Below, piece by piece: positions 9,170-18,566 of a stretch of 64,000 nt of DNA. Every line of letters begins with the position of its first letter. Positions within the stretch are counted from its first letter, which is position 1. This DNA is from Tunturiibacter empetritectus (GTDB taxonomy: Bacteria > Acidobacteriota > Terriglobia > Terriglobales > Acidobacteriaceae): the NCBI RefSeq assembly GCF_013410875.1, contig NZ_JACCCU010000001.1, positions 434,001 through 498,000 on the forward strand, read 5' to 3'. Made by a program: the position numbers and the translations under genes. The notes beneath the pieces were generated by a model that saw only the letters and a program-made list of their open reading frames with translations, searched no databases and was not told where the DNA came from.

Positions 9170-9373
9170 CCTAAGTCCCCAGGAAAACCATGTCGAATAT
9201 TTCGCTAAATCTTATCCTGTCGCGCACCACCGTGTTACGTTTTCTTTTTGTGAGACGAGACCTCCTCCGAACCTCGCACCATGACTCTTCTCCCGTACAT
9301 GCAACGGAATGCAAGGTGGCTCAAAATCCCGGGATCCAAATGAGCAGCTAGCGTAACGATCCGTCATATCCCG

Positions 9374-10813
9374 CTACTCCACCTCAAAGGCCACATACTG
9401 CAAGACCCCCTGGCGTTCCACCTCTAACGCCACCGACTCGCCCGGTTTGAAGTTCGCAAGCTGCTGCCGCAACTCCTCCGAGCTATTTAGCTCCCTCCCG
9501 TTAAGCGAACGGACCACGTCACCCACCTCAAGTGTGGCGAGAGTAGCAGGCTCTCCCGCCAGAACGCCGGCCACGACAACTCCACGCTTCGAGCGCAGTC
9601 CAGGCAGCGCCGCAGCGATAAAGTCGTTGAGGTCAATCACAAAGATGCCGAGAGAGGGAATCAGATCCTTCTTCGGATTCGTCAGATCCGACAAGCTATC
9701 TACCATTGGCAGCGAATCAACCGGATTTACCGACAGTGTGACCGGTTTGCCCCCGCGTAAAATCTCAACCCGAAGCGGAGCTCCTCGCTGGTGCACATAA
9801 AGAAAAGCCGTGTACTTCGGAAACGAGTCGATCGGAACGCCATCGATCTTCTCTACAAGATCGCCGGCCTTTATCCCCGCGTTCGCGGCCGGCCCTCCTG
9901 CATCCACGTCAGAGAAGATCACCCCATGATCCTGAGGCAGCTTCAAGCCCGCCGCAAGGTCCGGACTGATCGCCTGGGCATGCGCTCCAATCGAAACCGA
10001 AGGCACAAATCCGTTCGCCTTCAACTCGTGATACACAAACCGAACCACAGGTTCAGGAATCGCAAATCCCAGGCCCTCGCTTCCGCCCCCGGAGCTATAA
10101 ATGAATGTATTGATCCCAATTAAATTGCCATCGCGATCGATCAGCGGCCCGCCGCTATTGCCCGGATTGATCGGCGCATCGGTCTGCACGTACACCATCG
10201 GGCGATCCAGCTCAGGCTGTCTTCCCACCGCACTGATGATCCCCTTGGTGATCGTATGGTCCAGCCCCTGTGGCGATCCAATCGCAATCACCGTCTGTCC
10301 TAAACGAACATGAAATGCCTCCGGCAGTACAATCGCAGGCAGGTCATGCGCTTCAATCTTGATGACCGCAAGATCAGCGTATCGATTCGTGCCGATCAAT
10401 TTAGCTTCGTACACGCGCTGGGGATTAGCCAATTGCGTGTGCCCTGTTATCAGCTCCACGGTCGTCGGTGCAACGATCACGCGAATCCGCAGCGCACCCG
10501 TTACAACGTGGTTGTTGGTGACAATATAGCCATCCGGATCGACGATAACTCCCGACCCGATCACGCGCTGTCGTTGCATCGCCGTCGGATCTTCCTCGTC
10601 CTCTTTGCTCTCCGGCTTTCCAAAGCCGGTGACTTCTATCTGCACCACCGAGCGCATCGCGTGTTCGGCAACCTCATCAATCGCCTGGTCGTACTCCCGT
10701 AAAATCGCCGACTTGTCTCCGGAAGTAACCGTCGTATCTGGACTCTGGCCAGATGCAGGCAACGATACCAAAAGCAGCAAAAGAGCAGAGACCATCGAGA
10801 GTGCGACTTTCAT
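9374..10813 (-). CDS. HtrA/DegP-type periplasmic serine protease
   Basis: A 479-residue S1C protease with a cleavable signal peptide (first ~22 residues). The trypsin-like triad is His102 (NNHVV), Asp147 (YADLAV) and Ser220 (GNSGGP). Two PDZ domains follow, about 285-370 and 385-475. The family performs protein quality control or regulated proteolysis in the envelope. A 204-bp gap separates it from the downstream HlyD operon on the same strand, so co-transcription is possible but unproven. It could be a processing protease for that module. Confidence 0.93.
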   Translation of the reverse strand: MKVALSMVSALLLLLVSLPASGQSPDTTVTSGDKSAILREYDQAIDEVAEHAMRSVVQIEVTGFGKPESKEDEEDPTAMQRQRVIGSGVIVDPDGYIVTNNHVVTGALRIRVIVAPTTVELITGHTQLANPQRVYEAKLIGTNRYADLAVIKIEAHDLPAIVLPEAFHVRLGQTVIAIGSPQGLDHTITKGIISAVGRQPELDRPMVYVQTDAPINPGNSGGPLIDRDGNLIGINTFIYSSGGGSEGLGFAIPEPVVRFVYHELKANGFVPSVSIGAHAQAISPDLAAGLKLPQDHGVIFSDVDAGGPAANAGIKAGDLVEKIDGVPIDSFPKYTAFLYVHQRGAPLRVEILRGGKPVTLSVNPVDSLPMVDSLSDLTNPKKDLIPSLGIFVIDLNDFIAAALPGLRSKRGVVVAGVLAGEPATLATLEVGDVVRSLNGRELNSSEELRQQLANFKPGESVALEVERQGVLQYVAFEVE

Positions 10814-11096
10814 GCAAGACTCCTCTACGCGAGCTGACGTCTACAAATCTACAACCACTGCATACCCCCCCCAAATCAAGGCCACGTCTTACCCATACAA
10901 TTTCGCTCTTCCGAAAATGCCAATCTCTGGGGAATCACCGGGCCTTGCCAGACTACTCCGGCAATCCACGTTGAGGCTGAATTACTTCGTATTCCCTTCG
11001 CGCGATCTCTATCTCCTCACGGCTCCCTAACCAGCACATTGAGTCGAACATCGGTTCTCGGTTAGGATTTGAAGGTAGCTAACGGAGGATGTTGCG

Positions 11097-11210
11097 ATGA
11101 GTTCGTCAACTGAGTCGATGTCTTGGGTGGATCGCTGGTGGCCGCTGTTGGTCATTCTCTTTGGAGTGATCTTCGTTATAGTTTTGGTCGGCTTTCACCC
11201 GACCAACTAG
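11097..11210 (+). CDS. 37-aa single-pass membrane peptide
   Basis: A short gene starting at ATG 11097 with GGAGG about nine bases upstream. The product begins MSSSTESMSWVDRWW and then has one hydrophobic helix (PLLVILFGVIFVIVLVGF) before ending HPTN. The good ribosome binding site and the clean hydrophobic profile argue that it is real. Function is unknown. It lies about 90 bases upstream of the acetyltransferase gene on the same strand. Confidence 0.6.
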   Translation: MSSSTESMSWVDRWWPLLVILFGVIFVIVLVGFHPTN

Positions 11211-11302
11211 AAGATGGGTACGGCGTAAGCCGTGCCTCTTTTCCCTTCGCACTCTCTCCAGCCGGACCCAAAGCCCGCAGGCCTCACTGCTATCATGTTC
11301 CG

Positions 11303-11983
11303 GTGTCTGAGCACCCTCTCAACCTGGAAGACTGGAAGCCCGCACGCCTGCCTCAACCCGTCGTGCTGGAGGGTCGATGGGTTCGACTTGAACCGCTCGT
11401 AACCGCTCAGCACGGCCAAGCAATCTGGTCGGCCGTCAACGGCCACGACTCCGTCTGGATGTGGCTGGGCGACGGCCCTTACCTACGCGAAGAGGACCTT
11501 CTTCAGGCTCTTCGCGCCAAAGAAAACGACAGCGTCTCCCGCTTCTTCGCCATCCTCCCGAAGCAGCCTTCTGGGCAAACCGAAAGTGCCGCCGGCTATG
11601 CCAGCCTCATGCGCATCGACGCACCCAACGGCGTCATCGAAGTTGGCAACATCCTCTTCTCTCCGCAACTGCAAAGAACCCGCGCGGCCACCGAGACCAT
11701 CTATCTTATGGCCCGATACGCCTTCGAGGAGTTGGGCTATCGACGCTACGAGTGGAAGTGCAACGCGCTCAATCTGCCATCGCGACGGGCAGCGGAACGC
11801 TTCGGATTCACCTTCGAGGGCATCTTCCGTCAGCACATGGTCATAAAAAAGCGCAGCCGCGACTCCGCCTGGTACTCCATGCTCGACACGGAGTGGCCCG
11901 ATCGCAAGCGCGCCTTTGAACGCTGGCTTGATCCCGCAAACTTCAACGCAGACGGACGCCAGATCACCCAGCTGACCACGTAA
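11303..11983 (+). CDS. GNAT-family N-acetyltransferase (RimJ/RimL-like)
   Basis: 226 residues from GTG 11303. The open frame extends back to 11123, but that part overlaps the 37-aa peptide gene and is not conserved-looking, so the later start is chosen. The protein has the typical opening of this family (VVLEGRWVRLEPL), the acetyl-CoA region around QLQRTRAATET, and a C-terminal NLPSRRAAERFGFTFEG motif. Its substrate (protein N-terminus or small molecule) cannot be told. Confidence 0.85.
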   Translation: MSEHPLNLEDWKPARLPQPVVLEGRWVRLEPLVTAQHGQAIWSAVNGHDSVWMWLGDGPYLREEDLLQALRAKENDSVSRFFAILPKQPSGQTESAAGYASLMRIDAPNGVIEVGNILFSPQLQRTRAATETIYLMARYAFEELGYRRYEWKCNALNLPSRRAAERFGFTFEGIFRQHMVIKKRSRDSAWYSMLDTEWPDRKRAFERWLDPANFNADGRQITQLTT

Positions 11984-12292
11984 GCCGCACCCACAATTAA
12001 CCAAAGGAATTTCGAATCAACTTACCTAAAAGAACTCTGCAGAGGCAAGGTTGACAGGGTTCTTCAGCCAAAAAATGACATCTCGCAGACATGCCCGAGA
12101 CACCGTAACGGTGGAATCGCTCTACAGTACTCAAACGATGAATCCATCCGTCCATCGGTTCTCGCTTATCTTCAGCATCTGCGCTGCTTGAGTGCTCATC
12201 TCATGGGCTCCCATACATTCAACAGAGCGAATCGCCGCGTTCTCCTGAGAAGTCCTTGTATCTCGCTGCACGCGCGGCGGTGGAAGGTTCCC
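11984..12292. other. Intergenic stretch, nothing recognised
   Basis: About 310 bases between the convergent acetyltransferase gene and the ECF operon. I see no gene, repeat or clear terminator. Confidence 0.5.
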
Positions 12293-12712
12293 CTAGCGTT
12301 CGGCAAAGCGCGGCTCACTGATAAGCGCGCCAACCGGAGATGCTTGTTTTGCCGGGAGGAGTGCAAGCAGCGTGACTCCAATCACGGCAAAGATCACAAT
12401 GTCCTGGGGGCTATCCTTCCTGTGCGTCCCGTGCGCCACGGCCTGCGCCGACATGATGGTCATCGTGAACCCATGGGCAAGGCTTGACCACGCCCCATAG
12501 GCGATCATCAAGCGATGCTTGGCCGGATGCTTAACGGCCACTAACAGACAGACCCCAAGCGCCGTGTTAAGGCTCAGGAACATCGGCATGACGTCACTAT
12601 GCCCGCTAAGCCATTTTAGGTGCCACAGATTGTCGAACAGGAGATAGCCCCAAAAGCAATAAAGCAAGCCCACCACCACCAACACTACCTGTAAGGCGCG
12701 CTCACGTTTCAT
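12293..12712 (-). CDS. Small four-helix integral membrane protein
   Basis: 139 residues with four predicted membrane helices. The first follows a basic MKRERAL start, and the tail is a short polar stretch. The ATG is preceded by GGAGG. It resembles small DUF6632-like membrane proteins, a weak assignment made from memory. It is the last gene of the ECF sigma operon, 48 bases after the zinc-ribbon membrane protein. Function unknown. Confidence 0.7.
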   Translation of the reverse strand: MKRERALQVVLVVVGLLYCFWGYLLFDNLWHLKWLSGHSDVMPMFLSLNTALGVCLLVAVKHPAKHRLMIAYGAWSSLAHGFTMTIMSAQAVAHGTHRKDSPQDIVIFAVIGVTLLALLPAKQASPVGALISEPRFAER

Positions 12713-12760
12713 ACCATCCTCCGTTTTGTGCGATGCAAGGTTGTTACCACCGTTTTTACT

Positions 12761-13267
12761 TCAGATTGTGCGATTGTCAGCTGCGGTGCGTCCGATACTG
12801 GAACCCTGCGAGCATCCGCAGTGTGAGCAGAATGCTTCTCCTCCCCGAATAGGCTTGCCACAGGAACTGCAAGGCCCAAGGAGAGGCCCTCGGAACAGAA
12901 AATAAAGGATGAATCCAATCAAATTGGGTATGAGGAAAGCGGCAATCACCCAGGCCCAAGCAGGCATTAGACGCCTTTTTGCGTCCCCATAGATATATCC
13001 GAGGGCAAGGAAAAAAGCCGCGGTGAAGGCGCCAAACGTCAAGCCAAACCAAAGCGCTTCTGGCATGGTACTGAGAAATCCTTTGGAAGCAAGTAAGGAA
13101 CGGCCCTGGCTGGAAGCAAAATAGACTACCCACATCGGGATCGCCAGTCCTGCGATGACCATTGCAGACCTGGGTAGAACATTCCGTCTTGCGGTTTCCA
13201 ACAAGACAGCCGCAACTACAAGGCCGACCAAGAACGCTACCAAAAGCACCGCCGATTGCTCTGTCAT
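12761..13267 (-). CDS. Membrane protein with C-terminal zinc ribbon
   Basis: 168 residues: four hydrophobic segments, then a zinc-ribbon tail with paired motifs CSSCG and CSHCG. The start codon overlaps the stop of the anti-sigma factor gene (ATGA), so the two are translationally coupled. The family is unknown. The context suggests membrane stress sensing or adaptation. Confidence 0.75.
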   Translation of the reverse strand: MTEQSAVLLVAFLVGLVVAAVLLETARRNVLPRSAMVIAGLAIPMWVVYFASSQGRSLLASKGFLSTMPEALWFGLTFGAFTAAFFLALGYIYGDAKRRLMPAWAWVIAAFLIPNLIGFILYFLFRGPLLGPCSSCGKPIRGGEAFCSHCGCSQGSSIGRTAADNRTI

Positions 13268-13722
13268 GCAATACCTCTATTCTCACCAGGGGCTGCGAGC
13301 AGACATAAGGCCGAGCAAAGAGATGGCAGCAGCCAAAAGATCAGCACGCGTGGCTGGACTTGGGAAGTGTCGAAATGCATTGGGGCCGCCAGGAGCCTAG
13401 CCACCTGGTACACGAGTGCCGATCCCACAAATGACATCAAGAGTGCTACAGCGAATGCAGCCCAGATCTTGAATTGCACTTTGTGCTGTCGCATTGTCCC
13501 GGTGTGATGCGCAAGAATCTCACGGACCTGGGCATTTGAATCTGGTCCACTCACAAAAGTGAATTCCCGCAACCCCCGAATCGTACGCGCAGTTAGCTCG
13601 ACGTAGCGCTTGCAGCCATCACAGTCGCGGATGTGGTCACGGATGAGCTGTCTTTCGCCCTCTGAAATCTCTTCTACGAAAGACCTGTCAATAAGCTCGC
13701 GAAATCTCTTGTCACTCTCCAT
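13264..13722 (-). CDS. Zinc-finger anti-sigma factor
   Basis: 152 residues from ATG 13722, chosen over an upstream TTG at 13740 because GAGGAGG lies about ten bases before it. The N-terminal domain carries HIRDCDGC, the H-x3-C-x2-C pattern of zf-HC2 anti-sigma domains. Two hydrophobic helices follow near 90-115 and 125-145. It overlaps the end of the ECF sigma gene by 11 bp, the normal arrangement for a cognate pair. Confidence 0.85.
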   Translation of the reverse strand: MESDKRFRELIDRSFVEEISEGERQLIRDHIRDCDGCKRYVELTARTIRGLREFTFVSGPDSNAQVREILAHHTGTMRQHKVQFKIWAAFAVALLMSFVGSALVYQVARLLAAPMHFDTSQVQPRVLIFWLLPSLCSALCLLAAPGENRGIA

Positions 13723-14314
13723 GCGAATCACCCTCCTCAAACGCGCATCTCAGTGCTGCAAGACCGCGATAGATTCTGGACGACACCGTTGTAACAGGGG
13801 CACCCACGACCTGAGCGATCTCCGGAAGAGACATGTCTTCTTGAAACCTCAGCAGCAAAGCCTCGCGATACAGGGGTGCCAGAATCTGCAGCCGGCCGGC
13901 CAGACGCATTGCGTCTTGGCTTCGAGCTGCGGCTTCGAATGGGGAAGGACCGGAGGAGGGTAACAGCAGCACTGCATCGTGATCATCTGGCAAGGAAACT
14001 GTCTGTACCGCTTTTCGTTTTTTCCGGAGGTAATCTATTGCCAAATTGCGGGCGATCGCGAATAACCATGGATCAAACCGCTGTCGCCCGTTGTACTGGC
14101 TGCCCCGTTGCAGCACGCGAATCCAGGTCTCCTGAGCAAGGTCCTCCGCATACTCTCGCCTCCCGGTGAGGTATAGCATGTAGCGCACCAGTCGATGCTG
14201 ATAGCGCTCCACCAGGTCTGCAAGAAGCTCCATATCCCTCTCACGTAAGCCTCGCGCAATCTTTGCCGTTTCGGTTTCGGCTGTCGTATTCAATGTCATG
14301 GGAAGAGCCAACAT
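13712..14314 (-). CDS. ECF sigma-70 factor
   Basis: 200 residues with region 2 (YAEDLAQETWIRVLQ, FDPWLFAIARNLAIDYLR) and region 4 (LPEIAQVVGAPVTTVSSRIYRGLAALR). It is the first gene of a four-gene operon with its anti-sigma factor and two membrane proteins. Its start could also be the ATG five codons downstream; neither has a strong ribosome binding site. The signal is not evident. Confidence 0.92.
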   Translation of the reverse strand: MLALPMTLNTTAETETAKIARGLRERDMELLADLVERYQHRLVRYMLYLTGRREYAEDLAQETWIRVLQRGSQYNGRQRFDPWLFAIARNLAIDYLRKKRKAVQTVSLPDDHDAVLLLPSSGPSPFEAAARSQDAMRLAGRLQILAPLYREALLLRFQEDMSLPEIAQVVGAPVTTVSSRIYRGLAALRCAFEEGDSHGE

Positions 14315-14716
14315 ATATCCCGTATACGATCAAACCCCGGCGGATTACTCAACTTTTGACCGAAAAATCACGCTAAGATTTACCTCGGACGGATATCGGA
14401 TCAATGGACGGCAAGGGCCTGACGTGTACAACTCGTTTATTTGGCAGACCCCAAATAGGTCGCTTCTCCATTTCAGGCTAAACCAAGACACCTCTACTTG
14501 GGGTCATTGTTGCCTGTTCCATGCTTTTTGTGGAGATGGATCTTCCGCGTCTGTTCCTTACCCTCAGCATCACCAGCTTCGTGATGCTCGCTCCGTTCGT
14601 TGTCACCTTCGCCCTTCACTCGGAGAAGCTACGATTCAACTTCTCCTATCTGAGTGTCAGCGCTCTGTGCTTCTCTCTATGGGCGCTGTCGAGATACGAG
14701 CGCATATCTTTGCCCG
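14315..14716. other. Intergenic stretch holding the ECF operon promoter
   Basis: About 400 bases upstream of the ECF gene and downstream of the DUF892 gene. I could not place a convincing ECF-type -35/-10. A 76-codon open frame at 14521-14751 overlaps a terminator hairpin and is not accepted as a gene. Confidence 0.4.
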
Positions 14717-14743
14717 AAGAAAAGGCCCCACAATCGCGGGGCC
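14717..14743 (-). terminator. Rho-independent terminator of the DUF892 gene
   Basis: Read on the minus strand: GGCCCC, 8-nt loop, GGGGCC, then TTTTCTTC, located about 25 bases past the DUF892 stop codon. Confidence 0.75.
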
Positions 14744-14767
14744 CTCTCTGAAGACGCTTTGCTCAGG

Positions 14768-15355
14768 CTAGGAAGCGCGCTTCTTCAAACCTGAAGCCGC
14801 CTCTTTTTCATCCTCGAGGCTCTTCTGTGCAGAGTACTTTTCCTTGGCAGACTTGGGCTTCTTCTTATGCTCCGGCTCCTCCGAACTCTGCCGCAGAATC
14901 GGCTGTGCAGCTTCGGTGATCTTTGCTGCCGCCGCCAGCTCCTCGTTCAGGTTCTCCGTTAGCAAATCGATCACATCCTGCATTCCCAGCGTCTTCGCCA
15001 TGGCAATCGTCGCCTGGTATCCCGCAATCTCGTAGTGCTCGGTCCGCAGTGCCGCGCCGATCAAACCACAGTCAAACGACGCTCCCTCTTCATCCTTCGT
15101 CAGCGCGTCTTTGCCCTCTTCTACAATTCCTTCCATCCCGTTGCAATGCTCTCCGGTTGGCTTTTCTTCCAGATGCCCGAAGACCTCCTTCAAACGTTCA
15201 ACATGGCCCTTTGTCTCTTCCAGATGCGCGGCAAACAGCTCCTTCAGCTTTGCATTTTTCGCGCCCTTGGCCAGTTTGGGCAGCGCCTTCACCAATTGAT
15301 TCTCCGCGCTGTACATATCGCGTAACTCATCCAGCAAAACATCCTTAAGCGGCAT
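14768..15355 (-). CDS. DUF892 ferritin-like protein (YciE/YciF family)
   Basis: 195 residues from ATG 15355. An upstream in-frame start at 15409 exists, but AGGAGAGG sits just before the internal ATG and the family begins MPLKDVLLDELRDMYSAENQ. A four-helix ferritin-like bundle covers about 1-150, followed by a charged lysine-rich tail. The family is linked to general stress, with possible diiron binding. A small His/Ala/Lys-rich protein gene lies upstream on the same strand. Confidence 0.88.
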   Translation of the reverse strand: MPLKDVLLDELRDMYSAENQLVKALPKLAKGAKNAKLKELFAAHLEETKGHVERLKEVFGHLEEKPTGEHCNGMEGIVEEGKDALTKDEEGASFDCGLIGAALRTEHYEIAGYQATIAMAKTLGMQDVIDLLTENLNEELAAAAKITEAAQPILRQSSEEPEHKKKPKSAKEKYSAQKSLEDEKEAASGLKKRAS

Positions 15356-15539
15356 ATACCTCTCCTGTGTCGATCTGTCGTCCGATTCCAGCAGTACGAC
15401 TCCGGCCATACTGCCACCTGTGAATCAATCAGTGAGAGACGCTCCAGCTGTAGGAAGTTGGCCGCCCGCACGTTTAAATGCCGAAGGGGCCACGGAAACA
15501 CCGCAGCCCCTTCAAATCCGTTCTAATTAATGTTTCTAA

Positions 15540-15743
15540 CTACTTCTTGCCGGCCGATGCCGCAGACTTCGAATGCGCATCCGTCGATTTGCCATGCGCC
15601 GCCGTCGAGGACTCATGGGCCTTCTTGGAGTGTTCGTTCGCCTCATCAACCTGCCCCTGATCGTGCTTACCGGCTGCGTTAATGTGGTGACCTGCTGCCT
15701 CGGTGTGATGCTTCGCAGCATCCATGTGTGCTTGTTTTGCCAT
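15540..15743 (-). CDS. 67-aa His/Ala/Lys-rich small protein
   Basis: A hydrophilic protein from ATG 15743 (MAKQAHMDAAKHHTEAAGHH), with regularly spaced AA, HH and K residues and a KS/AS tail. It is likely helical or disordered. No family is recognised; it resembles small histone-like or stress-protective proteins. It sits 185 bases upstream of the DUF892 gene and may share its stress role. Confidence 0.65.
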   Translation of the reverse strand: MAKQAHMDAAKHHTEAAGHHINAAGKHDQGQVDEANEHSKKAHESSTAAHGKSTDAHSKSAASAGKK

Positions 15744-15763
15744 TGTGTCCACTACCTTTTCTA

Positions 15764-16357
15764 AGAGCTTCAGCTCTTGATCGGGTACGATGACATCGCT
15801 TCAGCCGGAGTTATCCGCATCCCCGGCCACGATCAACACTCCTCCAGAAATTATTCATCCGTTCAACAGAGTGCGTCTCTCCCATAGAACGCCGCCCCGC
15901 GCCCGGCCACATGTCGCGTTCATAAACTAAAGTCTATGAGCCCAAGCTCAGGGCAAGCTCTTTTCAAGTAGCTATCTATTCACGTCCTCTTGCAGGATGC
16001 CGCCTGCATCGAGCTGCAGTTCTGTTATGGTGTCCACCTCAGGTTCAGACACTAGCGACACCATGAGAGGTAAAAAAAGATGAGAAAAAATAATTCAAGA
16101 AATCTTTGCCAAACTTGGCGTATGAGTTATATCCAATTCGCTACAATTGCAAGTAGAGATCAGATCGGGGGCTGCCTTTGGCGAAAGCTGCGGCAGCCCT
16201 TCGCCGTTAGCGTACCCAAATCACCACGAACGCACCACGAAAGGACAACAAGCCACCACGTCCACGTACATAGCTCTGACGACGCAAAGACCAAATTCAA
16301 CTACCTCCGACGCACCAACCCGCACAAAGCAGATATTTTAGGCGCAACCCACCTGGA
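15764..16357. other. About 600 bases without a supported gene
   Basis: The open frames here are short, lack ribosome binding sites and have low-complexity composition (for example ACCACGAACGCACCACG-type sequence around 16220-16250). I see no family match. Confidence 0.5.
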
Positions 16358-16441
16358 TGCAATGGTTTAGCGTCATACCCTCCCGCTAAACCATTGCACA
16401 TACGGGACTTACTCCCAAAATACCCTGGGTGGGGAGGGGGG
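16358..16441. repeat. 15-bp perfect hairpin followed by a G-rich tract
   Basis: TGCAATGGTTTAGCG (16358-16372) and its exact complement (16384-16398) are separated by 11 nt. Then a run of G blocks (GGGTGGGGAGGGGGG, 16427-16441) lies just past the stop of the GT-C gene. It could be a terminator for that gene or a dispersed intergenic repeat. Confidence 0.7.
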
Positions 16442-16459
16442 TATGCCTCAAATCAGCAG

Positions 16460-18124
16460 CTATTGGGCTGCGTGCAGCGCGTGATTTTGCTCAAGGCGAG
16501 TTGACTCCGGCGGACCAACTCCATGATGTCGGCTAAGCGCATCCGCTATACCGGAGTAGCGCGGTGAATCTCTCAGCAAAAACCAGCACTCACGATCGCC
16601 CTCACCGTAACGCCAACTTTTTCGCCGTCGATAAAACTCCGATCCGTATGAGACCAGCCACAACTCATACTGCGATGCGTCAGCGCCAATCACCAGATTT
16701 CGACTTAGATTTTGCCACGTCCTGCCTGCGTATTGTGCCTGCCATCCGGGTTGTATCAGACAGCTCTCCGGCCGATCCGGATGCACCACAATCACATCTG
16801 CGTGCAGGCGCCCGACATCTTCAGGCTGTACGAAACGATGGGCAAACTCCGGGGTGTTCAGGCCCCACGGATCGTACGCCGTCCACCCCGAATAGTAGGG
16901 TAAAAAGCCAGCCTCCGTCGTAATCATGGAGCCATGTTCCTGCATAGCGCTCAATTCTTGGGCAATGTCCTTCGATTCGTTGAACTGCATATCCCTAAAA
17001 GTACGAAGCTCGCGGTAGAACGGCATTGCGATCAAAAGCAGCCACGCAACGAAGCCAATGCGCAACGCAGTTCTGCACACCGGAGGTGTTGTCTGCTCCC
17101 AATGGACCGCGAGCAAAATAGCGGCGGCAAGCGGTAGATAGAAGAAGAAACGGTCGCCGATATTCTGATCCAGCCGCATCATCCAATAGAACGCCGTCGG
17201 CGCGGCGATCAGACTCACAAACAGATATCGTGGTCGAAACCCGCGAAGCAAAACCCCCGGCATTAGGACTGCCGTGTCGAACAACAGATACTTGAAGCTC
17301 TGCTGCATCGAATGAACGACAACAAACCCCAACGCGCGATGCGCATCCGACTTCACCAGGAACGGCAGCGGAAAAAGCTCACCAAAGTAATGCACTCTCC
17401 ACGCGAAGTATGCTGTTCCCGGCACCAGAAAAAAAGCCGTCACCCTCCCTCCCACAGCCCTTCTATCTTTCGCAGAGACCCCAGCAAAAGCCAGCAGAGG
17501 CAGCACAAAGACAACCCCATCCGGCCGGAACAGGCAGAACACCAGCGAGGCAAGCGAAGCCCAAGCCACCCGCCGCTCGATCACCATCAGCGTCACCGTC
17601 GCAAGCAGCAAAGCATCCGGAAGAACCGCGAATCCCGCCGCCGCCGCTAAGATCTGTGGGAATAGCGCCGCCAATCCCGCAATCGCAAGCACACGAAGCG
17701 TTGAGATCCGAACCCGCGCGATCCGCAACAACACCACAGCTAGTCCCAACAGCGACGCCACATTGACCACGGCCGAGAACCAATATGGATCAAAGCCAAT
17801 TCTTATCGCCCCCGCAATCAGGACCATCCACGCAAAATCCGTTGCACCCTCTGCGTGGGGGCCGCCCGCAAAAAAAGTAATGGCGCCATGCACCGCAAGG
17901 TTTCTGCTGTAGGCAAACAAAATCATTGCATCTTCTGCAGGAAGAAAATATTTTGGCACAATCATCAGAAGACTCAGCCAGATTGCGCCAGAAATCCCCA
18001 ATAACCACACTAGTGCGCGCCCCGGCCATGCGGGCTTTGCCTCTGGCTCCTTATGTAAGGAGTCATCATGAAGCAAGGAGGAGGCCGATGGTTCCGGCTT
18101 AAGATTTTGGATTTGGTTCGACAA
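16460..18124 (-). CDS. GT-C-fold membrane glycosyltransferase
   Basis: 554 residues, with about ten hydrophobic helices after an N-terminal cytoplasmic tail. The first loop carries the acidic motif ED (PAEDAMILFAYSRNLAVHG) followed by an EGATDFAWM stretch, the pattern of AftB-like arabinofuranosyl/mannosyl transferases that use polyprenyl-phosphate sugars. The C-terminal 180 residues form a soluble periplasmic domain. It stands alone, divergent from tRNA-Ser. Confidence 0.75.
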   Translation of the reverse strand: MSNQIQNLKPEPSASSLLHDDSLHKEPEAKPAWPGRALVWLLGISGAIWLSLLMIVPKYFLPAEDAMILFAYSRNLAVHGAITFFAGGPHAEGATDFAWMVLIAGAIRIGFDPYWFSAVVNVASLLGLAVVLLRIARVRISTLRVLAIAGLAALFPQILAAAAGFAVLPDALLLATVTLMVIERRVAWASLASLVFCLFRPDGVVFVLPLLAFAGVSAKDRRAVGGRVTAFFLVPGTAYFAWRVHYFGELFPLPFLVKSDAHRALGFVVVHSMQQSFKYLLFDTAVLMPGVLLRGFRPRYLFVSLIAAPTAFYWMMRLDQNIGDRFFFYLPLAAAILLAVHWEQTTPPVCRTALRIGFVAWLLLIAMPFYRELRTFRDMQFNESKDIAQELSAMQEHGSMITTEAGFLPYYSGWTAYDPWGLNTPEFAHRFVQPEDVGRLHADVIVVHPDRPESCLIQPGWQAQYAGRTWQNLSRNLVIGADASQYELWLVSYGSEFYRRRKSWRYGEGDRECWFLLRDSPRYSGIADALSRHHGVGPPESTRLEQNHALHAAQ

Positions 18125-18293
18125 GCGTTGACATCACTTTCTTGTGCTATGCATGTCTCATGCGTTGCGCTGCGGCTATCAACGAGTATAGATTCACAGA
18201 TCGTCGATGAATCCGCCCCTGGGCTATAACGTCTAGGTGGTGACGGTGATCTTTTTTTGCGCGATAGCCTGCTGCGTACTAAACTTCAAACAG

Positions 18294-18383
18294 GGAAGAG
18301 TGGCCGAGTGGTTGATGGCTCCAGTCTTGAAAACTGGCGTACCTGAAAGGGTATCGGGGGTTCGAATCCCTCCTCTTCCGCCA
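18294..18383 (+). tRNA. tRNA-Ser (UGA), CCA encoded
   Basis: Acceptor stem GGAAGAG pairs with CTCTTCC, followed by G and CCA. The anticodon stem CCAGT/ACTGG encloses loop CTTGAAA with anticodon TGA. A long variable arm typical of serine tRNAs and the T-loop GGTTCGAATCC are present. Confidence 0.97.
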
Positions 18384-18430
18384 CCATCTAGTTCCACGAG
18401 TTCCGCAGACATCCGGACAAATCAAAAAAG

Positions 18431-18448
18431 CCCCAGCAAATGCTGGGG
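18431..18448 (+). terminator. Terminator-like hairpin after tRNA-Ser
   Basis: CCCCAGCA / TGCTGGGG perfect stem with a 2-nt spacer (7-bp stem with a 4-nt loop in practice), flanked by AAAAAAG upstream and a T-rich stretch downstream. Confidence 0.65.
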
Positions 18449-18566
18449 TTATGTCCTTTTGGCTTCCAGTGAGGTACAGTGAAAGCCAGCGTCGAGCGCG
18501 GGTACATCTGCGGGTATCTCACTTGCGCAACGCGGGTATATCCAAAAAAGCGGGCTCGAGGGCACA

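Noticed and set aside
14521..14751. 76-codon open frame with two hydrophobic stretches
   Set aside because: It overlaps the terminator hairpin of the convergent DUF892 gene and has no usable ribosome binding site.
16080..16370. 96-codon frame in the gene-free stretch
   Set aside because: Low-complexity Thr/His/Arg composition, no ribosome binding site, and it runs into the hairpin arm.
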